DNA from: a virus
Direction: 5' to 3' (one strand)
Virus record (IMG/VR): IMGVR_UViG_3300037427_000570
Span: 1 to 20,208 of that record
Length of the DNA stretch: 20,208 nt
In this document: positions 8,106-13,910 of the stretch, piece by piece
How positions within the stretch are numbered: position 1 is the stretch's first letter
Layout of the letters: each line of letters starts with the position of its first letter
The notes under the pieces: generated by a model
The model's input: the letters and a program-made list of their open reading frames with translations, nothing else
Told to the model about the DNA's origin: nothing
The model's database searches: none
Position numbers and translations under genes: made by a program

Positions 8106-8582
8106 ATGGAAACCACCAATGAGACCAAAGTGGTTGAAGGAGATTATGAAAATCCCTGGACCTATAAGGGTGCAACTTTTACTACTGACGATATTGACGA
8201 TAAGTTCGGTTTCGTCTACAGGATTACTAATCTTCAAACTGGTCAGCAATACATCGGACGTAAATACTTCTACCAAAAACGTAAACCTAGAGGTGGTAAG
8301 AGACGGGTTACGTCTGAGAGTGACTGGAAGCGATACTATGGAAGCTCTGACCAGCTTAATTCAGATAGAAAGCTTCTTGGAAACACAGCGTTCAAAAGAG
8401 AGATCCTCTCCTTACACACCAGACTTGGAGATGTAAACTACGAGGAAACAAAACAGTTATTTCTCAATAATGTGTTACAAGAGTCTCTTGACAATGGAGA
8501 ACCAGCGTATTACAATAGTAATATATTAGGACGCTATATGCGTAAAGATTATGGAAACTTTAGAAACAACACTAAAGAATAA
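8106..8582 (+). CDS. SegE-like GIY-YIG endonuclease
   Basis: The 158-residue protein carries a GIY-YIG-type core: FGFVYRITNLQTGQQYIGRKYF at about residues 35-56, with the strand before and after the loop and the Arg (GRK) expected for catalysis. Downstream WKRYYGSSDQL, TAFKREIL, the helix NYEETKQLFLNNVL and the terminal YYNSNI match the SegE-like group I know from T4-like phages. Such enzymes cut or nick DNA and often act as free-standing homing endonucleases. The substrate here is not knowable from the sequence. A strong sigma70-type promoter lies about 75 bases upstream, so early expression is likely. An ATG at 8101 is in another frame; ATG 8106 keeps the conserved frame. The next gene overlaps its end by 32 bases. 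Confidence 0.82.
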   Translation: METTNETKVVEGDYENPWTYKGATFTTDDIDDKFGFVYRITNLQTGQQYIGRKYFYQKRKPRGGKRRVTSESDWKRYYGSSDQLNSDRKLLGNTAFKREILSLHTRLGDVNYEETKQLFLNNVLQESLDNGEPAYYNSNILGRYMRKDYGNFRNNTKE

Positions 8583-8757
8583 TTATGATTGGGCAATACA
8601 TCGTATGGATGTTTTGTGTAAATTGGGAACATATGAAGATATTATGGAAGCAGATTCTATTCGTCAAGAGTTTAGAGAATGGATAAATCCTAATATTGAG
8701 GATCATAATATTCTTTCTCTTGAATATATTGGAGAAGGAAGTGAGTTTGATAAATAA
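8551..8757 (+). CDS. Small acidic protein of unknown function
   Basis: The 68-residue protein (METLETTLKNNYDWAIHRMD...) is acidic and probably all-helical, with no motif I recognise. It starts inside the last 32 bases of the SegE-like gene in another frame, which is common among small phage genes. Its stop codon overlaps the candidate late promoter of the next gene. Confidence 0.6.
   Translation: METLETTLKNNYDWAIHRMDVLCKLGTYEDIMEADSIRQEFREWINPNIEDHNILSLEYIGEGSEFDK
8749..8756 (+). promoter_or_regulatory. Probable T4-type late promoter
   Basis: GATAAATA, one mismatch from the T4 late consensus, ends 21 bases before the ATG at 8778. A GGAG ribosome site lies between them, at about 8766-8769. 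It overlaps the stop codon of the preceding gene. Confidence 0.45.
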
Positions 8758-8777
8758 AAATTACTTGGAGAAAAATT

Positions 8778-9044
8778 ATGTCTTGTAAGAAATTTAGTTT
8801 TAATAATATTGCTAACGTAATTAGCATTGTGTCGGGAGTATCACTTGCTGGTATTATTGGTGCTGGTACATTTGTTTACATAAACAAAGATGCTATTATC
8901 GATAATGTAAAGCAGCAAGCAATAGAAGCAGTAATGGGATCAATGGGTGGTGGACTTGGTGGATCACTTCCTACAGGTGCTAATGATCTTCCTGTTCCTG
9001 ATAATTCAGCATCTATTCCATCTTCTGGTATACCAAATTTCTAA
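8778..9044 (+). CDS. Small single-pass membrane protein, unknown
   Basis: The protein has 88 residues. After a short basic start (MSCKKFSFNNIAN) there is one hydrophobic segment at about residues 12-34 (VISIVSGVSLAGIIGAGTFVYI), then a polar helix (KDAIIDNVKQQAIEAVMGS), a Gly-rich stretch and a Pro/Ser tail. I recall similar short proteins in other cyanomyoviruses without known function. A GGAG sits 8 bases before the ATG. It could be a virion or envelope-interacting protein; nothing in the sequence decides. Confidence 0.7.
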   Translation: MSCKKFSFNNIANVISIVSGVSLAGIIGAGTFVYINKDAIIDNVKQQAIEAVMGSMGGGLGGSLPTGANDLPVPDNSASIPSSGIPNF

Positions 9045-9046
9045 AT

Positions 9047-9067
9047 AGAATGAGTTACTCTCATTCT
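9047..9067 (+). promoter_or_regulatory. Perfect hairpin covering the ribosome-binding region of the 158-aa membrane protein
   Basis: AGAATGAG (9047-9054), loop TTACT, CTCATTCT (9060-9067) form an exact 8-bp stem ending one base before the ATG at 9069. There is no Shine-Dalgarno sequence free of the hairpin. It may hold back initiation or mark an RNA processing or termination point between the two membrane-protein genes. Confidence 0.6.
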
Positions 9068-9068
9068 T

Positions 9069-9545
9069 ATGCCTGACGAAATAAAGGAAGAAGTAGTAGA
9101 AGAAAAGAAAGAAGACAAGAAAGGTTTCTTTGGTAAAGCAAAGGCTGCTATTCTTCCTGATGCTGATGAACAAGCAGCAATCATCTCTACAATGGTCAGA
9201 ATTACTGTTCTTGCCTGGAGTGGTGGAATATTGACATTAAATTATGTTGCCATTCCAGGTGTACCACAGCAGAAAATTGACCCAACATTTATAGCTTCAG
9301 TTTTTACAGGAGTTTTAGCTAGCTTTGGAATTCAGACCGCATCTAAGAAAGGTGATGGTACTATGAAGATGAATGGTAATGGTAATGGAAATGGAAACGG
9401 TGGTGCTCCTCCTGTTACTGCAAAGGATATAGAAGCAATTATTGCTAAGTCTGCTACAACTGCTCCTACTCAAACAATTAGAATAGAGCAAGCACCTATT
9501 AAGATTACTACAGATAACGATTCAACAGAAACGTTTAAAATGTAA
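9069..9545 (+). CDS. Two-helix membrane protein, unknown
   Basis: The 158-residue protein has a highly charged start (EIKEEVVEEKKEDKKG), then hydrophobic segments at about residues 38-60 (IISTMVRITVLAWSGGILTLNYVA region) and 72-88 (PTFIASVFTGVLASFGI), a GNGNGNGN linker at about 101-112 and a Thr-rich soluble tail. Two closely spaced helices with a charged N terminus are compatible with a holin or another small phage inner-membrane protein, but there is no specific signature and no adjacent endolysin, so I do not assign this. The gene is preceded by a perfect hairpin that reaches to the start codon. Confidence 0.68.
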   Translation: MPDEIKEEVVEEKKEDKKGFFGKAKAAILPDADEQAAIISTMVRITVLAWSGGILTLNYVAIPGVPQQKIDPTFIASVFTGVLASFGIQTASKKGDGTMKMNGNGNGNGNGGAPPVTAKDIEAIIAKSATTAPTQTIRIEQAPIKITTDNDSTETFKM

Positions 9546-9553
9546 TCATTCTG

Positions 9554-9571
9554 ACAAAAATAAGTTTTTGT
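9554..9571 (+). other. A/T-rich inverted repeat after the membrane protein
   Basis: ACAAAAA, loop TAAG, TTTTTGT form a 7-bp palindrome in the 72-base gap 9546-9617. Its U-rich 3' arm could give weak termination. It has no GC clamp, so it is not a convincing intrinsic terminator. The rest of the gap is AT-rich, with no promoter I would defend. Confidence 0.3.
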
Positions 9572-9617
9572 GATAGAATAGTTTATAGATAATTTTAGCA
9601 TTGTATTTTTTGATAAA

Positions 9618-9881
9618 ATGCCAGTATATAGAGACTATGAAATACGTATCAATCTTAATGAATTAATTGAGAAACGTATTCCATGTTGTGATCTTTTGCA
9701 TCCTGATCACTGTTTTACAGAGGATCAGATCACTCAGATTGCACATGATATTAATATGGACTTGGATTTACATCCAGTTTATCGCCAGATAGATGAGCAC
9801 ATTATGAGATATGTGACAGCTGCTGGTATTGACAATACAGAACATTGGGTAGAACCACATCTTAAAGATTTGGAGAAATAG
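9618..9881 (+). CDS. Small protein of unknown function ahead of ho1
   Basis: The protein has 87 residues (MPVYRDYEIRINLNEL...), is acidic, soluble and rich in Asp/Glu/His, with CCDLLHPDHC-like spacing of three Cys at about residues 23-32 (IPCCDLLHPDHCF). This could bind a metal, though no known motif is matched. It is two bases from heme oxygenase, so it is probably on the same message. Confidence 0.65.
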   Translation: MPVYRDYEIRINLNELIEKRIPCCDLLHPDHCFTEDQITQIAHDINMDLDLHPVYRQIDEHIMRYVTAAGIDNTEHWVEPHLKDLEK

Positions 9882-9883
9882 TA

Positions 9884-10567
9884 ATGTCTGTTGATAATTT
9901 TGCAAAACAATTAAAAGAAGGAACAAAGAAGTCTCATTCGGCAGCAGAAAACACTTCCTTTGTAAAATCCTTTTTAAAGGGTGTTGTGAATAAAGAAAGT
10001 TATAGGGGATTAATTAGTGATTTCTATTTTGTATATACTGCTTTAGAGGAAGAAGTTAGTAAACTACATGATCATCCAGTAGTTGGATGTTTAGATCTTC
10101 CAGATCTTAGAAGAAAACTAGCATTAGAAATGGATGTTAGATATTATTATGGACCTATTTGGAGATCTCTCATTAAACCGTCAGAAGCGTGTGAGAGATA
10201 TGTAAACCGTATTCGTGAGGTAGCAAAAAATGAACCAGAACTTTTGGTTGGTCACCATTACACCAGATACTTGGGCGACCTCTCAGGGGGTCAAATCCTT
10301 AAGGGAATTGCTGAAAAGGCTATGGAATTGGGGAATGGACAAGGTCTCAAATTTTACGAGTTTGAAAAAATAGAAGATCCTAAAGCATATAAAGCAGGAT
10401 ATAGGGGAATTCTTAATGATTTACCCATAGATCAGCACCAAGCAGATGCTATAATAGTAGAAGCAAATTATGCTTTCAGATTGAATATGCATATGTTTGA
10501 TATTCTAGAAGGTAATTGGTTTCAATCTTTACTTAAAATTTTCATTAGTTCGGTTTTTAAAAAATGA
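9884..10567 (+). CDS. ho1: Heme oxygenase (biliverdin-forming)
   Basis: The 227-residue protein is the usual length for cyanobacterial HO1, which opens heme to biliverdin, CO and Fe(II) with ferredoxin as electron donor. Visible signatures: an N-terminal helix with proximal heme ligand H18 in LKEGTKKSHSAAEN, and the distal-helix glycine motif GDLSGGQ at 131-137 after HHYTRYL, with Tyr/Arg residues in between as in the family. Biliverdin is the precursor of phycobilins and phytochrome chromophores. No bilin reductase (pcyA or pebS) is visible in this window, so the product would depend on host or distant phage enzymes. GGAGA lies upstream of the ATG. The PsbN-like gene overlaps its end as ATGA. 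Confidence 0.95.
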   Translation: MSVDNFAKQLKEGTKKSHSAAENTSFVKSFLKGVVNKESYRGLISDFYFVYTALEEEVSKLHDHPVVGCLDLPDLRRKLALEMDVRYYYGPIWRSLIKPSEACERYVNRIREVAKNEPELLVGHHYTRYLGDLSGGQILKGIAEKAMELGNGQGLKFYEFEKIEDPKAYKAGYRGILNDLPIDQHQADAIIVEANYAFRLNMHMFDILEGNWFQSLLKIFISSVFKK

Positions 10568-10836
10568 TTTTTATCACTAACAGTTATTGGATTGAGCATG
10601 GTAACTATGCAGGATTACCTCCTCAAGGACAATTAGTTGCTATCATTGTTGGGTTACTTTTATTCTTAATGGGATATGGAATCTATCTTACATTTGGAGC
10701 AGGTAAAGAGGATTTAAGAGATTCTATTGATGAACACGCAAAGATGCATGAACTGGGAATTGCTCACGGTCACGGTGGAAATAAAGATGCTTATGAGATG
10801 TCTGGTAAATTAAAACATAACCACGATGATGATTAA
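10564..10836 (+). CDS. psbN: PsbN-like membrane protein with long N and C extensions
   Basis: The protein has 90 residues with one transmembrane helix at about 24-43. The helix end and what follows, GYGIYLTFG..(K/E)DLRDSIDEH at 37-58, match the conserved C-terminal half of cyanobacterial PsbN (GYxxYTAFGPPSxxLRDPFxxH from memory). PsbN is a thylakoid protein needed for assembly or repair of photosystem II. Host PsbN is only about 43-50 residues. This one has about 15 extra residues at the N terminus and a His-rich tail (HAKMHELGIAHGHGG, then KHNHDDD) that could bind metal. Its ATG overlaps the ho1 stop by four bases, so the two are likely coupled. The family call rests on remembered pattern similarity; the extension makes it less certain than the other host-like genes. 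Confidence 0.66.
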   Translation: MIFITNSYWIEHGNYAGLPPQGQLVAIIVGLLLFLMGYGIYLTFGAGKEDLRDSIDEHAKMHELGIAHGHGGNKDAYEMSGKLKHNHDDD

Positions 10837-10842
10837 CTAACA

Positions 10843-10862
10843 CAGTGTTGGAGTCCACACTG
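10843..10862 (+). other. Inverted repeat after the PsbN-like gene
   Basis: CAGTGT (10843-10848) and ACACTG (10857-10862) are exact reverse complements around eight bases. No T-run follows, so it is not a classical terminator. It could be a processing hairpin or protein site 27 bases before the late promoter. Confidence 0.4.
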
Positions 10863-10889
10863 AAATAGGCAAAATTACTCAATCTGTGC

Positions 10890-10897
10890 TATAAATA
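10890..10897 (+). promoter_or_regulatory. T4-type late promoter for the 75-aa gene and petE
   Basis: TATAAATA ends 26 bases before the ATG at 10924 and lies in an 87-base gap. It would put the gene at 10924, petE and perhaps the genes after it under late control, separate from ho1 and psbN. Confidence 0.7.
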
Positions 10898-10923
10898 TTT
10901 GATAGTATGGGATTGAAAAAATC

Positions 10924-11151
10924 ATGCCCCTGACTCAACAGAAACATTACACAGTCGGTTATCACGATAATCAACTACAACATCATGAGATATGTGAATA
11001 TGCAATGAGTGCATATGATGCAATAGAACATAGTAAAGAGGATGTCTCCTATCTAGGGGAGCATCCTCATTTTATTGACTACTGTAAAAATAATTCAGAG
11101 GTGGATAACATCTCTCGTCTTATGGCAGCAGGTATTCCAATGGGACATTAA
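10924..11151 (+). CDS. Small His-rich soluble protein before petE, unknown
   Basis: The protein has 75 residues (MPLTQQKHYTVGYHDNQLQHHEICEYAM...), with many His, Tyr and Glu. I recall related short proteins (pattern YTVGYHD...CEYA..AYDAIEH...DV..L.EHPH.IDYC) next to plastocyanin or hli genes in other cyanomyoviruses, always without function. It has a late promoter 26 bases upstream and petE two bases downstream, so it is co-expressed with plastocyanin. Confidence 0.72.
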   Translation: MPLTQQKHYTVGYHDNQLQHHEICEYAMSAYDAIEHSKEDVSYLGEHPHFIDYCKNNSEVDNISRLMAAGIPMGH

Positions 11152-11153
11152 TT

Positions 11154-11513
11154 ATGAAAGACGAAATCATGTGGTGGATGAGTAGATTAACTATCATGCT
11201 CACTTCACTCTTTTTATCATTTTCATTAGCAGCAAAAGCATATGCTACTGAGATACAAATGGGTTACGATGGTAACTTAGTTTTTGAACCAAATGAAGTT
11301 ACGGTTAATGCTGGTGATACAGTTACCTTTGTGAATAACGCATTACCTCCTCATAACATCATTGTAGATGGTAGAGCAGATCTATCAAGAGAATCATTAA
11401 TGTTCAGTCCTGGTGAAACACAAGAGATTGTGTTTGCTGATAAGGGAGATTTTAATTTCAAATGTGCTCCTCATGAGGGTGCTGGTATGAAAGGGGTTAT
11501 CCATGTTCAGTAG
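11154..11513 (+). CDS. petE: Plastocyanin
   Basis: The blue-copper electron carrier takes electrons from cytochrome b6f to photosystem I or oxidases in the thylakoid lumen. The frame is 119 residues with a Sec signal peptide (hydrophobic stretch about 12-27, probable cleavage near AAKAYA). All four copper ligands are present: H67 in PPHNI, then C104, H107 and M112 in FKCAPHEGAGMKG. Mature length (about 88-90 residues) is short but normal for marine types. ATGs at 11169 and 11178 would shorten the acidic start MKDEI and leave a better signal peptide, so the true start may be one of those; no clear ribosome site decides. A small gene begins inside its last 11 bases. Confidence 0.95.
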   Translation: MKDEIMWWMSRLTIMLTSLFLSFSLAAKAYATEIQMGYDGNLVFEPNEVTVNAGDTVTFVNNALPPHNIIVDGRADLSRESLMFSPGETQEIVFADKGDFNFKCAPHEGAGMKGVIHVQ

Positions 11514-11637
11514 TTTTGTAGAATGGATAGGTCAGAATATGAATACTCTTGCACTATTCAGTTGGGTAATATTTTTACCTATAGGATTCATGTCAATAGA
11601 TTCGGAAAGAAATCCTCATAGATACCATCATAAATAA
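11503..11637 (+). CDS. 44-aa single-pass membrane peptide overlapping petE
   Basis: An ATG at 11503, inside the last codons of petE, opens a frame of 44 residues: MFSSFVEWIGQN, then a hydrophobic helix at about 15-31 (TLALFSWVIFLPIGFMS) and a charged His/Arg tail (DSERNPHRYHHK). It fills the gap between petE and the next gene almost exactly, and the 11-base overlap suggests coupling. Size and layout resemble small photosynthetic-complex subunits, but I cannot match it to any named one. Confidence 0.55.
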   Translation: MFSSFVEWIGQNMNTLALFSWVIFLPIGFMSIDSERNPHRYHHK

Positions 11638-11649
11638 GTGTGCTATAAT
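11629..11649 (+). promoter_or_regulatory. Possible promoter elements before the 93-aa membrane protein
   Basis: CATAAATA (11629-11636, one mismatch to the late consensus) and a perfect TATAAT (11644-11649) lie 22-42 bases before the ATG at 11672. No convincing -35 precedes the TATAAT. A small inverted repeat, AGAAT/ATTCT, sits between TATAAT and the start. Confidence 0.35.
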
Positions 11650-11671
11650 ATAAGAATCCTTTAATTCTAAA

Positions 11672-11953
11672 ATGACTTTTCTAATTGCAGTAATGTCATT
11701 TGCAAACTTTGTATTTTGGCCGTTAGTCATAGGTACAATTATTGCATTTGCTATTGAGCAGATATTAAGACAGGTAGGTAATTCCTATGATCCTGTAGCA
11801 GTTAAGAAAGTAGATATTGCTATGCGTGTTAGGAAATATTTCTGGAGACAAGCATGGTTATTTAATATAATATGGTTTGTTTGTTATGCAATATTATTGT
11901 TTATAATGCGTCCAGGGCAACAAACAATGCCTGATATGATTTGGCAAGGGTAA
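11672..11953 (+). CDS. Two-helix membrane protein, unknown
   Basis: The protein has 93 residues with two hydrophobic helices at about 3-29 (IAVMSFANFVFWPLVIGTIIAFAIEQ) and 59-80 (AWLFNIIWFVCYAILLFIM), joined by a basic loop (KKVDIAMRVRKYFWRQ). The positive loop suggests that both ends face the lumen or periplasm. It sits in the plastocyanin neighbourhood, so a thylakoid role is possible, but no family is recognised. Confidence 0.68.
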   Translation: MTFLIAVMSFANFVFWPLVIGTIIAFAIEQILRQVGNSYDPVAVKKVDIAMRVRKYFWRQAWLFNIIWFVCYAILLFIMRPGQQTMPDMIWQG

Positions 11954-11956
11954 ATT

Positions 11957-12196
11957 ATGAAAAAAATCACAAAATACGATGACTCCAAATGGAGAGAAGA
12001 GTATAAGAACTATACTTCTAGTAAGTATGAGTTAGATCTCTTAGAAAATGGTCCCCATAGTCTTGCTCAGTCATGGATGATGGGAGCATTACATAACAAG
12101 TGGAAGAAGATGAAAGGGTATGAAGATCCCGAACCTCCTAATGTATCCTCCTCATTGAAAGAGTTTTTTCAGAGACAGAAAGATCAAGGTATCTAA
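11957..12196 (+). CDS. Small soluble protein before nfu, unknown
   Basis: The protein has 79 residues (MKKITKYDDSKWREEYKNYT...), charged, with Trp and Lys-rich helices and an EPPN turn. I recall similar unannotated proteins in cyanomyoviruses. It starts three bases after the previous stop, and its stop overlaps the nfu start by one base (TAATG), so it belongs to the same operon. Confidence 0.68.
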   Translation: MKKITKYDDSKWREEYKNYTSSKYELDLLENGPHSLAQSWMMGALHNKWKKMKGYEDPEPPNVSSSLKEFFQRQKDQGI

Positions 12197-12432
12197 TGGA
12201 ACTTACAGAAGAGAACGTAGTAAGCGTTTTAGAAGAACTTTTACCATATATTGAAGCAGATGGAGGATCTCTTCAGTTTGTAGAAATAGAAGAGGAAACT
12301 GGTATAGTAAAAGTTAGACTAGGTGGTGCGTGTGAGACATGTGCTATGAGTGTTATGACCTTGAAACAAGGTATAGAAAAGAAACTAATGAGTGAGATAC
12401 CTGATTGTGTTGGAGTTATTCAAGTCCTTTAA
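12196..12432 (+). CDS. nfu: NifU-like (Nfu) Fe-S scaffold or carrier domain
   Basis: The 78-residue protein is a complete stand-alone NifU C-terminal domain, which binds a [4Fe-4S] cluster between two subunits and delivers it to targets such as photosystem I. Seen directly: helix VVSVLEELLPYIEADGGSL, strand VKVRLGGAC, the ligand pair C46-E-T-C49, helix MSVMTLKQGIEKKL and the final strand VGVIQVL. Cyanobacterial NfuA has the same size and is essential for photosystem I clusters. It starts with a one-base overlap after the 79-aa gene and is overlapped at its 3' end by the next frame. Confidence 0.92.
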   Translation: MELTEENVVSVLEELLPYIEADGGSLQFVEIEEETGIVKVRLGGACETCAMSVMTLKQGIEKKLMSEIPDCVGVIQVL

Positions 12433-12844
12433 AAAAGTATATGTTAATTTAACATTAACACTTGCATTACCCCTATTTGTTGTGGGTGGTGTTTTTAATG
12501 TTTATAGTGGATGGGAAAGGAGAGAATCTTCATCATCTGAAAGATTTCATAATATGATGGTTAATGGTTCTCATTCTCATAGAGAAGATGGAAGTATTTG
12601 TTATAGATTTCCTATGAAAGATACTAAATGGAATCAATGTGGACAACCAAGAGGTATGAGAGATCCATCTTATATGACTCCACAAGGTGCTATTGATAGA
12701 TTTCTTAGTCAATATTTTCTTCCTGTAAGAAAGTCGGTAGATACTTTTAAAGAACAAATGGTTCCTCGTTTTCATAATACATATATGGATATAGTTGGAC
12801 ATTGTTACGATAAAGAAAAACAAAGAAGGAAACATTGTGAGTGA
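12392..12844 (+). CDS. Membrane-anchored Cys-containing protein, unknown; start uncertain
   Basis: The frame is 150 residues from GTG 12392, or 145 from GTG 12407. Either start lies inside nfu, overlapping it by 41 or 26 bases. One N-terminal hydrophobic helix (about residues 18-39, VNLTLTLALPLFVVGGVFNV) is followed by a soluble domain with four Cys (ICYRF, NQCGQ, GHCYD, KHCE), fitting an exported or lumenal domain with disulfides, and by a helical segment around AIDRFLSQYFLPVRKSVDTF. No family recognised. Neither start has a strong ribosome site, so translation is probably coupled to nfu. Its 3' end overlaps the next gene's GTG by eight bases. Confidence 0.65.
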   Translation: MRYLIVLELFKSFKKVYVNLTLTLALPLFVVGGVFNVYSGWERRESSSSERFHNMMVNGSHSHREDGSICYRFPMKDTKWNQCGQPRGMRDPSYMTPQGAIDRFLSQYFLPVRKSVDTFKEQMVPRFHNTYMDIVGHCYDKEKQRRKHCE

Positions 12845-13022
12845 AGTTGTTCATAGCGTAAATATTATGATAGCTATACTTCTTGTAGGAGTATGTGTTA
12901 CAATATACTGGATATTTAAATACGATGATTGGAATTCTAACCCCGTTATACATAGTAACCTCCCCACTGAACGTGGGACAGATGATTCAGGAAGTAAGGA
13001 ATTGGGAATCAGAGAGGAATAG
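12837..13022 (+). CDS. 61-aa single-pass membrane peptide
   Basis: I place the start at GTG 12837, because AAGGA lies six bases upstream (GAAGGAAACATTGTG), and the frame from there is 61 residues; an in-frame ATG at 12795 has no ribosome site and lies deep in the previous gene. A helix at about residues 9-27 (NIMIAILLVGVCVTIYWIF) is followed by an acidic polar tail (TERGTDDSGSKELGIREE). Unknown function; an inner-membrane peptide by topology. Confidence 0.6.
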   Translation: MSEVVHSVNIMIAILLVGVCVTIYWIFKYDDWNSNPVIHSNLPTERGTDDSGSKELGIREE

Positions 13023-13078
13023 AACTCCCATAGATGAAATGATAAATAAATCACTACAAGAAATGGAGTGGGGAGATT

Positions 13079-13546
13079 ATGGGAGCGATGGTTCCACCAA
13101 GCAGGAAGAGTTGTTACAACTTCCGAGTGACAGAGATAAACCGAGTACTGGACGGGGACACGATAGATGTGACCATAGATCTTGGGTTCGATTTATTCAA
13201 GAAAGAACGGGTAAGAGTTGCAGGAGTTGATACTCCAGAGAAGAGAACAAGAAATTTAGAAGAGAAGGCATTAGGAATAGATGCTACCAATTGGTTGAAA
13301 CAAAAATTAGAAGATACTATTGCAGGTGATGGAGATGAACTCACTGTTAGAACAGAACTTGTCGGTGGCACTGGGAAGTATGGTAGGCTTCTTGGTTGGC
13401 TCTATATTAACGAGGATACTGTTTCATTAAACGAGCAGATGATTACTGAAGGATATGCTCACGCTTATGATGGTGGAACTAAAGATATGAACCTTGAGAA
13501 ATTACGTGAGATTCGTAGATCATTTGGAACTTTAGTAGAGGGTTAA
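13079..13546 (+). CDS. Staphylococcal-nuclease-like (thermonuclease) protein
   Basis: The protein has 155 residues with an OB-fold nuclease domain of the SNase family, which cuts DNA and RNA with Ca2+. Catalytic residues can be matched to staphylococcal nuclease: D25 and D27 in VLDGDTIDV (D19/D21), R46 in RVRVAGVDTPEKR (R35), D51 and T52 (D40/T41), E54 (E43), and R103 in GKYGRLLGWLY (R87). All are present, so it should be active. There is no signal peptide, so it acts inside the cell unless packaged; a role in host DNA or RNA breakdown is likely but inferred. GGGGAG lies just upstream of ATG 13079. The 3' neighbours are small membrane proteins. Confidence 0.9.
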   Translation: MGAMVPPSRKSCYNFRVTEINRVLDGDTIDVTIDLGFDLFKKERVRVAGVDTPEKRTRNLEEKALGIDATNWLKQKLEDTIAGDGDELTVRTELVGGTGKYGRLLGWLYINEDTVSLNEQMITEGYAHAYDGGTKDMNLEKLREIRRSFGTLVEG

Positions 13547-13548
13547 GT

Positions 13549-13704
13549 ATGTGGAATTTAAATATTAAACAAGCATTCCATAACGTAAAGGAATGGGATA
13601 GGAAATGGGCAAAGAAGATACAGGAAAAGTTTAAATTGACTGATTATCAAATGCTTTGCCTTGCTTTTACTAAAGGATTTGTAATTGGAGCAATACTTTT
13701 ATGA
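13549..13704 (+). CDS. 51-aa protein with C-terminal hydrophobic segment
   Basis: From ATG 13549, preceded by GAGGG with six bases of spacing, a 51-residue frame runs to a TGA that overlaps the next start as ATGA. It has a basic, Trp-containing helical N-terminal part (MWNLNIKQAF, EWDRKWAKKIQEKF) and a hydrophobic end (MLCLAFTKGFVIGAILL). I recall short proteins of this shape in cyanomyoviruses near the nuclease gene. It is likely membrane-associated; function unknown. Confidence 0.68.
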   Translation: MWNLNIKQAFHNVKEWDRKWAKKIQEKFKLTDYQMLCLAFTKGFVIGAILL

Positions 13705-13910
13705 TTCTATCAGTATTAAATATTGTAGAGGCATGGAATGAAATCTCTTGGGTAGATGCAATTCCATTTATTTTAGTATTAATTGGTCTTTACTGGGTCA
13801 AAGTTAAGATTGATTCTAGAGTAGGTCTTGGTAGAAAGAAAAAAAGAGAACTTAAAGCAACTATTCTTGAAGCATTGAATGAGTGGGATCGTTCAAACGA
13901 TCAATATTAG
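13701..13910 (+). CDS. 69-aa single-pass membrane protein
   Basis: The protein has 69 residues. A helix at about 16-35 (ISWVDAIPFILVLIGLYWVKV) is followed by a very basic segment (GLGRKKKRELKA) and a C-terminal helix. The positive region after the helix places the C terminus in the cytoplasm. The start overlaps the preceding stop (ATGA). Its own stop codon is part of a perfect AGGAGGT for the next gene. Unknown function. Confidence 0.7.
   Translation: MILSVLNIVEAWNEISWVDAIPFILVLIGLYWVKVKIDSRVGLGRKKKRELKATILEALNEWDRSNDQY

Noticed and set aside
9069-9545. Holin call for the two-helix membrane protein
   Set aside because: Two helices and charged ends are not specific, and no endolysin or spanin is adjacent.
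12533-13054. Minus-strand frames opposite the Cys-containing protein and the 61-aa gene
   Set aside because: No ribosome sites, biased composition and full overlap with better plus-strand genes.
12982-13230. Plus-strand frame with protein-like start (IQEVRNWESERNRTPIDEMI)
   Set aside because: It overlaps both the 61-aa gene and the first 150 bases of the nuclease gene, lacks a good ribosome site, and its second half is a clear shadow of the nuclease. The bases 13023-13078 alone may still hide a remnant, but I cannot support a gene.
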